Assembly: GCA_027306915.1 (NCBI GenBank)
Contig: DAHUYW010000002.1
Location: 62,250-126,249 of the forward strand
Direction of reading: 5' to 3'
DNA: 64,000 nt
DNA from: Spirochaetales bacterium
GTDB lineage: Bacteria > Spirochaetota > Spirochaetia > DAHUYW01
The position numbers were made by a program, and so were the translations under genes. The notes under the pieces were generated by a model that saw only the letters and a program-made list of their open reading frames with translations, searched no databases and was not told the origin of the DNA. Below, in pieces: positions 55,448-62,314 of the stretch. Position 1 is the stretch's first letter, and each line of letters opens with the position of its first letter.

Positions 55448-56832
55448 GTAACCTGCTCCTTGTTGAGTGGCTCCTCGTCGGCAAGCCGTTCGTATCCGCG
55501 CACCGCGCCGCTGCGAATCTCCCGCCACCCCGAATCGGGCAGGCGCTCGTTCGAGCCGATGAATAGAATCCCGCCCACACGAAGCTTGGAGCGAAAGAGC
55601 TCGATCAGCGCTTGCTGCTGCGGAAGACTAAAGAAGGAGAGGATGTCGCGGGCAAGAACGAGGTCTACCTCCGGAAAGGGATTCGGATGAAGAATATCAT
55701 GGTATTCGAAAAGGATGCTATCTTTCAGCTCCTGCTTGAAGCTAAAGCCGTTGCGCGTCTTGGTAACGAACGGCGTAAGGAGAGGCGGGATCGCCTCCTC
55801 GTGGAAAGCAAGCGTCGGCGCCATCGAGATCCCCAGAAGATCGTTGTCATTCGCCCACACCTTGATGCGCTTGCCGTGGTAGTGTCGCGCAAGGAGCGCC
55901 GCGAATGAATAGCTCTCGTAGCCCTTCCCGCATCCCGGATTCCAGGCGCTCAAGGTCCCGGCGGGTACCTCCGGCAGCAGCGCCTCGACCTCGCCCGCAT
56001 AGGACTCCCCCCAAAGCTCTCCGGTGTAGGGGGAATAGAATGACTCGAGAAAATCGTCCGCCTCGCTCGGCTCCGTGAGCTGAACCCCGCGCCCTTCCGA
56101 CGAGCGCCGATCTCTCCACTCGGCGAGGCGGACCTTCGTCCAGTCGAGGTTGAGGTCGGAGAGAACGAAGCCGCGAAAAGCGCTGAGCGTGTCCCGTATG
56201 AAGCCGAGCTCAACGGCCCCCGCGCTCTCCTCCTCGCCGGAAGGCGCCGCGTCGGCGACCTCGCGCTCCACCGCGGCCTTCTCCTCCGCTGCGGCTACAG
56301 GGGTTCCGGCTGCGCCCGGCTCCTCGGGGGGGCGCTCCTCGGGGACACCGAGGATGCGGTCCACGTCGAGCACGATGTAGAGCGAGCTTCCGTACTCGAT
56401 TATCCCTTTCAGGTATTGGACATTGATGTCGTGGAATAGGGGATGCGCCGGTTTGACACGCTGCGAGGAGACACCGACCACCTTGTCGATTGAATCGACG
56501 ATGACCCCCATCACCTGGTCCTCGGTATTCAGGATAAGGACGTCTTCCGTCTTCCCGGCCTCGATCGGCTTCAGGGGAAGGTGAAACATGATCCGGAAAT
56601 CGATAATCGGGATGATCTCGCCGCGCAGGTTGTACACCCCGCGCAGGAAGGGCGACCCGTTCGGAACATAGGTGAAGTGGTCGATCTTTGAGATCTCCTT
56701 CACCTTCATGATGTCGATGCCGTACTCCCGCCCGCCGAGCGAGAAGGTGATCATCTTGAAATCAATCTTCTCGCGCCCCTCTTCCGGCCGCTGTGTGCCC
56801 TGACCCTCCACCTCTGTGACGGCTGCGCTCAT
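55444..56832 (-). CDS. cheW: CheW-CheR-like fusion (spirochaete CheWS)
   Basis: A 462-residue two-domain adaptor. Residues 20-165 form CheW (ITFSLGGREYGIDIMKVKEI, LRGVYNLRGEIIPIIDFRIM, MGVIVDSIDKVVGVSSQRV). A Pro/Glu/Ala linker (168-205) leads to a CheR-like methyltransferase domain (about 210-455): LSAWNPGCGKGYESYSFAAL stands for the SAM-binding loop, DLVLARDILSFFS for the catalytic region and LRVGGILFIGSNERL for the end. The SAM loop is altered from the usual CSTGEEPYS pattern, so it may be structural. CheW-CheR-like proteins are known from spirochaete arrays. It lies 24 nt after cheA and overlaps cheX. Confidence 0.93.
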   Translation of the reverse strand: MSAAVTEVEGQGTQRPEEGREKIDFKMITFSLGGREYGIDIMKVKEISKIDHFTYVPNGSPFLRGVYNLRGEIIPIIDFRIMFHLPLKPIEAGKTEDVLILNTEDQVMGVIVDSIDKVVGVSSQRVKPAHPLFHDINVQYLKGIIEYGSSLYIVLDVDRILGVPEERPPEEPGAAGTPVAAAEEKAAVEREVADAAPSGEEESAGAVELGFIRDTLSAFRGFVLSDLNLDWTKVRLAEWRDRRSSEGRGVQLTEPSEADDFLESFYSPYTGELWGESYAGEVEALLPEVPAGTLSAWNPGCGKGYESYSFAALLARHYHGKRIKVWANDNDLLGISMAPTLAFHEEAIPPLLTPFVTKTRNGFSFKQELKDSILFEYHDILHPNPFPEVDLVLARDILSFFSLPQQQALIELFRSKLRVGGILFIGSNERLPDSGWREIRSGAVRGYERLADEEPLNKEQVT

Positions 56833-56856
56833 ATCCCGTTCATCCCTTTTGCGTCA

Positions 56857-59394
56857 CTACCCGACCACCGTCGCGCGGCGGCGGCGCTCTTCCCGCTCCC
56901 GTCGTTGTCCGAGCTCGAGCAGCTTGCTGACGTCGAGTATGAGCGCCACCCGGCCGTCGCCGAGGATCGTCGCCCCCGCAACACCAGGCGATGCGCTGTA
57001 GCGATCCTTCAGCGGCTTGATCACCACATCCTCCTCGCCGATGAGGGAGTCGACCATGAGCCCGATCTTCTTGTCGGCGCTTCCCACGATGACCACGAAG
57101 GAGATGTCGTTCTGCTCCTCGGTCTGAACCTTGAAGATTCGATTGAGCCGCATGAGCGAGATCACGTCGTTGCGAACCTCGATGACCTCGAAGTTGTCGA
57201 GAAGCTTGATCTGCGAGGTTTTGATCCGGTGGCTCTCGACGACCGATGCGATCGGAATGGCATAGACCTCCGGACCGACACGAATGAGGAGCCCCTGGAT
57301 GATGGCGAGGGTGAGTGGTAGCCTGATGGTCAGGCGCGTACCGACCCCGTGCTGCGACCAGACACTCACCAGCCCATTCAGCTTCTCGATTTGGCGCTTC
57401 ACCACGTCCAGCCCGACTCCCCGCCCCGAGATGTCGGTAACCTTCTTCGCGGTCGAGAAGCCCGCTTCGAATATGAGGCTGAAGGCCTCGATCTCCGAGA
57501 GGGTCTTGTTTGGATGGATAAGTCCCTTTTCGACCGCACGGCGGCGGACTGCGTCGAGATCGATGCCCGCTCCATCATCGGAAATCTCTATGACGATCAG
57601 GTTCCCCTCGTTTTTTGCGCGCAGGAGCACCCGTCCCTCGGGAGGTTTTCCTATGGCAATCCGCCGCTCGGAGGACTCGATGCCGTGATCGATCGAGTTG
57701 CGCACGCAGTGTATCAAGGGATCGAGCAGATCCTCGATGACCGACTTGTCGAGCTCGGTGTCTTCTCCCTCGATGACGAGCTGGACTTGCTTGTTGAGCG
57801 AGCGCGAGAGATCACGCACGAGACGCGGGAAGCGGGAAAAGATCTGCGCAATCGGGACCATGCGAATCTGAAGAACCCGCTCGTGGAGCTCCGTCGTGAT
57901 TCGTCCAAGGTTCTGAGCGGTGTTGCGAAACCTGGCGACGGCGGACTTGAGCTTGCTTTCGATCGGGTCCATGAGCTCGGCTAGGTCGGCGAACTCCGAA
58001 AGGAGCTCGCGGCGGACCTCTTTCACCGGCTGCCCCGCGCGCACCTTCTCGAGCCCCTCTCCGAAGGCCGTGAACAGCTCGCGAAGGCGCTCGCGGTAGA
58101 GGACGCCTCCCGTCTGCACCTCGTTTTGTACCTCGGCGAACTGACTGGAGATCTGATTGAAGGAGCCCTTGTTGATGACCGCTTCACTCACCAGATTCAG
58201 GAGGACATCGATCCGCTTGGAATCGACCCGCAGGATCGATCCTTTCGCGGCGACCTTCTTGAGGTCGTGGCCGTGCTGCTCCGTCTCACTCCCCTCGGCC
58301 GGGGCCGCAAAGGGGGCCGCCGCCGATAGCGCCACAGACGCCATGCTCCCGGCCACCGTCGCGTCCCCGGTTTCCGGCGGCCCGGAGGGTGCCGCGCTCT
58401 CCACCGCCGCTCCACCACCCCCGACGGCTGCGGGCGCGGCCTCAAGATCTTTGGGAGCAAGCCTTGCGGCGGACGCTGCCTGTCCCGCGGTCGCTTCCCT
58501 GCCGACCGGGAGCTTCTCGAGCTCCTGAACCTCGATAGTGGTCGTCACGTCCGAGATGGCGGCAGCCTCCCGGAGGCGGTCGGCGCCCGCAGAGGTCGCA
58601 ACGAAGTACTCGACGCTTGGAAAGAAGGTGTCTTCGTAGAGCCGCTCGAAATCGGGAAGAGTCTTCAGGACCGTTCCGACTCGCTTGAAGGCGGCAAAAA
58701 CCTGTATGCCACCCACAGAGTTCATCGGGTTCTCCTCGTTGAAGCCGACCCGAACGAAGTAGATCTTGCTGCCCGCGGGCGCCGCCTCCTTGAGCTCAAG
58801 GAGCTCGTACTCGGTTAGCCGCCGCATGTCCGACCCCTCGGCTGATGGCGCCTCGACGATCGGGATCTCGATGCCCGGACCCTTGGCGGCCGCCACCATA
58901 GGAAGGTGCTCGGCCTCGGGAGCTTTGGGCTGGGCTGCGCCGCCGGTCGCCCTACCCCGCTTCGCTCCGCCTGCTGCCTTGGCCGGCTTTTTATCCTGCT
59001 CCTTTCGGAAGGAGCTCAGTCGGTCGGCGATAGCGGTCGTGTCCTTGGGATACTGCTCCCCAGACGCACGGGACCGGATCATCTCCTTGACCACGTCGAT
59101 CGACTCGAGGAGGGCGTCTATGATTTTGGCGGTAGCCCTTACCGAGCCGCTTCGGATGTCGTCGAGAAGATCTTCGATGAGATGGGTGAACGAGGACAGC
59201 TCGGTCATTTGGACTGTCGCCGCCGACCCCTTCAGCGTATGAGCCGCTCGAAAGACCTCGTCAATCGCATCGCTGTTGCCGGGCTCGTTCTCGAGGACAA
59301 GGACGTTGGCCTCGAGCATCTCGACCATCTGCTCGGCCTCCGTGAAGAAGTCCTTCAACAGCTCTTCGTTGTTCGGATCTAGGTAGTCACTCAT
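56857..59394 (-). CDS. cheA: Chemotaxis histidine kinase CheA
   Basis: An 845-residue kinase. The HPt domain (1-110) has the phosphorylated His52 (FRAAHTLKGSAATVQM). A P2-like module spans about 200-300 (TEYELLELKEAAPAGSKIYF). A Pro/Ala linker leads to the dimerisation domain (about 395-480), the ATPase (N box LIHCVRNSIDHGIE, G1 ISDDGAGID, G2 ISGRGVGLDVVKR) and a CheW-like regulatory domain to the end (GLLIRVGPEVYAIPIASVVE). It phosphorylates CheY in response to receptors. It begins the che operon. A weak promoter (59407-59434) and only AGGGTG as a ribosome site precede it. Confidence 0.96.
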   Translation of the reverse strand: MSDYLDPNNEELLKDFFTEAEQMVEMLEANVLVLENEPGNSDAIDEVFRAAHTLKGSAATVQMTELSSFTHLIEDLLDDIRSGSVRATAKIIDALLESIDVVKEMIRSRASGEQYPKDTTAIADRLSSFRKEQDKKPAKAAGGAKRGRATGGAAQPKAPEAEHLPMVAAAKGPGIEIPIVEAPSAEGSDMRRLTEYELLELKEAAPAGSKIYFVRVGFNEENPMNSVGGIQVFAAFKRVGTVLKTLPDFERLYEDTFFPSVEYFVATSAGADRLREAAAISDVTTTIEVQELEKLPVGREATAGQAASAARLAPKDLEAAPAAVGGGGAAVESAAPSGPPETGDATVAGSMASVALSAAAPFAAPAEGSETEQHGHDLKKVAAKGSILRVDSKRIDVLLNLVSEAVINKGSFNQISSQFAEVQNEVQTGGVLYRERLRELFTAFGEGLEKVRAGQPVKEVRRELLSEFADLAELMDPIESKLKSAVARFRNTAQNLGRITTELHERVLQIRMVPIAQIFSRFPRLVRDLSRSLNKQVQLVIEGEDTELDKSVIEDLLDPLIHCVRNSIDHGIESSERRIAIGKPPEGRVLLRAKNEGNLIVIEISDDGAGIDLDAVRRRAVEKGLIHPNKTLSEIEAFSLIFEAGFSTAKKVTDISGRGVGLDVVKRQIEKLNGLVSVWSQHGVGTRLTIRLPLTLAIIQGLLIRVGPEVYAIPIASVVESHRIKTSQIKLLDNFEVIEVRNDVISLMRLNRIFKVQTEEQNDISFVVIVGSADKKIGLMVDSLIGEEDVVIKPLKDRYSASPGVAGATILGDGRVALILDVSKLLELGQRREREERRRRATVVG

Positions 59395-59406
59395 ACGGCA
59401 CCCTAC

Positions 59407-59434
59407 ATGTTATCCAGAACATCTAATAAGTCAA
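59407..59434 (-). promoter_or_regulatory. Possible cheA promoter
   Basis: On the minus strand TTGACT (59429-59434), 16-nt spacer and TAACAT (59407-59412). Start would be near 59400, leaving about 6 nt before the ATG, so use of the AGGGTG ribosome site is doubtful. Confidence 0.35.
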
Positions 59435-59484
59435 GAGAATGTATGACGGTCGGCCTACTCCGCAGTGCTTCCAGGCGTGCCCAC

Positions 59485-59510
59485 AAAAAAGCCCTCCGTT
59501 GCCGGAGGGC
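59485..59510 (-). terminator. Intrinsic terminator between flaA and cheA
   Basis: On the minus strand a perfect 8-bp stem (59491-59498 with 59503-59510, GCCCTCCG/CGGAGGGC), 4-nt loop and TTTTTT (59485-59490). It should stop most flaA transcripts before cheA. Confidence 0.93.
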
Positions 59511-59576
59511 TTCCCATGCGGCCCTCTAAGATTATGCCTCGGGTCGCTTCATGACACTTTTTGGCGACGAGAGCTC

Positions 59577-60584
59577 CTACTTGCCGGCGGTCGGCTGCGT
59601 CCCAGTAGGCTCGGTGGCCATCTTCTGCTGCTCGAGATAGCGAAGAACCTGGAGGTTGCCAAGACGCTGCGCCTCGGCGTTCTGGCGAGCCTGCTCGCGC
59701 TTTTGAAGGATGCCCCACACCGCCTCGTCGTTTATGTCGCGGATGGGATTCAGAACCGCCTTATCGTAGACGATGGAGATGTCGTGCACATAGGTGATGA
59801 TGTCCCCACCGGGCTGCTGCCCGTCTTTGTAGATTATGAGGCCCATCAGCTTGATGTAGGGGGTCGACTGCGGATAGAGCGGAAGCCGCACAAGGGCGCG
59901 ATTGCGTACATCGCTTATGTAGTTGGGGTTATCCCAGGTAAGCGCCTGCCAGCCGTCGAAATCGAGACCCTTCAGGAAAATGGTCTGATCCTCGTGATTC
60001 TGATTCTGGAGAACGACACCGAAGCCGTTCGGGTCGTTCGAGCCGTAGACCCACACGGTTAGCGACTTGAGCGTACCTACGTTCTTTACCACGCCGTAGC
60101 CGTTGAACTTCGACAAAGCGGTGTCGGCGGTGTCAAGCTTCAGCGTCCCATCCGGCTGGAGCGTGGTCTTTTGGGCGTAGGCGGGGATGTCGAAGGGCGG
60201 AAGCACCTCGGCATAGGCATTGTAGGGATCATCCGGGAAGTGGACCCTGATGCCGAGGACCGTCTGGCCGCCGAATTCCCGGGCGTTCGAGTTTACTTGC
60301 GCCGGCTTGGTATAGGAGAGAGCCTCGTTGGCGATGGTGCGCGCCGAGGAGTTCAGCTGAACGCTCCAGTTCTGCAAAGCGAGGGAGGTCTTCATCTGCG
60401 CCTTTTCGGCGGCTGTAAAGCTCGCCCCAGCTTTGTTCGAAAAGTCGATGAGCGTCGCCGCATTCTGACCGTCCGGGGTGTCCGCGACCAACTTCGAGAA
60501 GTCTATCAGCGTCGATACGTCGGCAAACACGGAAAGACTTACCCCGAAGAGTAATGATGAAAGAAGAATGACGAACCGTTTCAT
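59577..60584 (-). CDS. flaA: Periplasmic flagellar filament outer-layer (sheath) protein FlaA
   Basis: A 335-residue exported protein. The signal peptide KRFVILLSSLLFGVSLSVFA is followed by DVSTLIDFSKLVADTPDGQN, the typical FlaA start. Later blocks GGQTVLGIRVHFPDDPYNAY, YGVVKNVGTLKSLTVWVYGS and WQALTWDNPNYISDVRNRAL match spirochaete FlaA proteins. FlaA is secreted by Sec and coats the FlaB core of periplasmic flagella. ATG 60584 has GGAAGGAG upstream. It has its own promoter and is closed by an intrinsic terminator, ahead of the cheA operon. Confidence 0.93.
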   Translation of the reverse strand: MKRFVILLSSLLFGVSLSVFADVSTLIDFSKLVADTPDGQNAATLIDFSNKAGASFTAAEKAQMKTSLALQNWSVQLNSSARTIANEALSYTKPAQVNSNAREFGGQTVLGIRVHFPDDPYNAYAEVLPPFDIPAYAQKTTLQPDGTLKLDTADTALSKFNGYGVVKNVGTLKSLTVWVYGSNDPNGFGVVLQNQNHEDQTIFLKGLDFDGWQALTWDNPNYISDVRNRALVRLPLYPQSTPYIKLMGLIIYKDGQQPGGDIITYVHDISIVYDKAVLNPIRDINDEAVWGILQKREQARQNAEAQRLGNLQVLRYLEQQKMATEPTGTQPTAGK

Positions 60585-60618
60585 CCGTTGCTCCTTCCAG
60601 TTCAAAGCCTTGTCTCAG

Positions 60619-60647
60619 ACTGTAGGGGGCCGATCATCGCTTGTCAA
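60619..60647 (-). promoter_or_regulatory. Promoter of flaA
   Basis: On the minus strand TTGACA (60642-60647), 17-nt spacer and TACAGT (60619-60624); start near 60612, 28 nt before the ATG. It is sigma-70-like and shows no sigma-28 pattern. Confidence 0.65.
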
Positions 60648-60731
60648 CGATCCTGCCTCTGCTTTCCCCGGGCCAAGGCCTCCACCGTCCTCGTATAGGA
60701 TATGGTATTCGAATTCTCGGCAAAAAAGGGC

Positions 60732-61226
60732 TTAATTATTAGCAGAAACTTCCGATTGGGGTTCCTGCCCCTCAACGGTGATTACCACGTGCTTTATGGA
60801 TGGAAAATCGAAGCGAATGGAGCGCTTTATGGCCTGGAGGGACTCCTCGAAGCTCAAGGAAATGCTCTCGGCGGGGAACAGGATGCCGGCAGAAAGGTCC
60901 ACGTAGGCCGTGTTTCCCTTGACGAAGAGGGCGCGCACGCTTGTCTCCCGGGCGACAGCCCGGTCGTGCCGAAGCTGCTCAGGGCCCAGGATCAGCTCGT
61001 TCACCACCGTTTCGACGGCTTTGCTCACGGAGGAGTGGCGGGGGACAAAGCGCTCCTCGCCTGTCAACCGGTGGTTTGCATAGTTGGGGAAGAAGAGGAC
61101 TATCTGGGACTGCCGATTGTCCACAAGCAAGAAGAGGACAAGGGAGAGAAGCAGGACGAACAGGAAGGCGCTTCCCCAGACGAAGGCCGATCGGTTACGC
61201 TCGAAGAGGCTGCTTACGGAAATCAA
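60732..61226 (-). CDS. GerMN-domain membrane protein
   Basis: A 164-residue protein with an N-terminal membrane anchor (about 15-36, FVWGSAFLFVLLLSLVLFLL) and an exported GerMN (sporulation/spore germination) domain: VVNELILGPEQLRHDRAVAR and VRALFVKGNTAYVDLSAGIL. GerMN domains also occur in non-spore-formers, linked to cell-envelope proteins. The start is TTG 61226, supported by CGGAG 8 nt upstream and only 3 nt after the amidase stop. Coupling with the amidase suggests a role in peptidoglycan remodelling (inference). Confidence 0.85.
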   Translation of the reverse strand: MISVSSLFERNRSAFVWGSAFLFVLLLSLVLFLLVDNRQSQIVLFFPNYANHRLTGEERFVPRHSSVSKAVETVVNELILGPEQLRHDRAVARETSVRALFVKGNTAYVDLSAGILFPAESISLSFEESLQAIKRSIRFDFPSIKHVVITVEGQEPQSEVSANN

Positions 61227-61229
61227 GCG

Positions 61230-62312
61230 TTACTCCGTGAATCCACTGGTGCTGTCGAAGAAGGTGATAAAATCACGTATCCCATTATAGATACCCTCAG
61301 CCATCTTCTTCAAGTGCTCGTCGCGCAGGAGAAGCCCCGCCTCATGCCGATTGGTCACGAAGCCCAGCTCGATAAGCACCGCCGGCATCTTGGCGTTGCG
61401 CACGACGAACCATGACTGCTCCTTGAGGCCGCGGTCGATCATCGTGCTCCCCACCCTTGCATGGATCCCCGCGAGGATCTTCTTGCCGAGGAGCACGCTC
61501 TCGATCGTGTACTCCTCTTCGCGCATGGAGTTCAAAATAGGATAGAGATCCTTCGCCCGTTCGGGAAGGGTGTTGGGATCGAGCACGTCCCTTTGATAGG
61601 TCGGGGGAAGATACCAAGCCTCGTAGCCGCTCCCCTTTGGATCGAAGGAGGCATTGGCGTGGATGGACACGAAAATCATCGCCTCGTTGGGCGCGAGGGG
61701 CACGTTATTGGCGATCTGCGTGCGCTGCTCGAGGCTCAGGTAGGTGTCGCTCTTGCGCGTAAGAATGGTCTTGATGCCAGGGAGGTGCTCGGTGAGGTCC
61801 TTGTAGAGATCGAGACCGACCTTCAAGGTGATATTCTTTTCGACCACATCGACCCTCTTGCCGTCGATGACCTCCCAATGGTTGGTGCCCGGATCGATTC
61901 CGCCGTGACCGGGGTCGATTACGACGGCGCCGATACGGGAGAGGATTCCCTTTGCGGTCGCCGCAGCGACGACAGAAAGCGACGGCGAGCGGTCGGGCTG
62001 GCGCGCGAGCGCCGCCTCGATTCCCTTTGCTGCGGAATCCGAGAAGAGGATGGCACCGTCCGCTCCACGCCGTATCTCTCCGGTCGGGATCTTCTCGCGA
62101 TAGTTGAGGAGCACCCAGTCCATACCGGGCTTGAAAACGACAAGGTTTTGTCCGTTCGAGATCACGCCGAAGCCAAGGGCCGGCTCCCACTCGAGGGTGC
62201 CTTGGGAGTCCGAGAGAAGGGAGCTTAGATTCACGTCGGCAAAGAGCCTCCCGGCCGCGAAGAGAGCCATCCCGATCGAGAGGGTCACAAAGAGCCGCCT
62301 TCGCGCGTTCAT
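61230..62312 (-). CDS. N-acetylmuramoyl-L-alanine amidase (Amidase_3)
   Basis: A 360-residue exported zinc amidase that cuts the bond between muramic acid and the stem peptide. The signal peptide (about 1-26) ends GRLFADVN. Residues about 30-120 form an unidentified N-domain. The catalytic domain has zinc ligands His in VVIDPGHGGIDPGTN, Glu in DVVEKNITLKV and His in FVSIHANASF, and the general-base Glu in AVLIELGFVTNRHE. ATG 62312 is preferred to GTG 62330 because the upstream ATP-grasp gene ends 2 nt before it. It may serve septation or flagellar insertion. Confidence 0.93.
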   Translation of the reverse strand: MNARRRLFVTLSIGMALFAAGRLFADVNLSSLLSDSQGTLEWEPALGFGVISNGQNLVVFKPGMDWVLLNYREKIPTGEIRRGADGAILFSDSAAKGIEAALARQPDRSPSLSVVAAATAKGILSRIGAVVIDPGHGGIDPGTNHWEVIDGKRVDVVEKNITLKVGLDLYKDLTEHLPGIKTILTRKSDTYLSLEQRTQIANNVPLAPNEAMIFVSIHANASFDPKGSGYEAWYLPPTYQRDVLDPNTLPERAKDLYPILNSMREEEYTIESVLLGKKILAGIHARVGSTMIDRGLKEQSWFVVRNAKMPAVLIELGFVTNRHEAGLLLRDEHLKKMAEGIYNGIRDFITFFDSTSGFTE

Positions 62313-62314
62313 CC

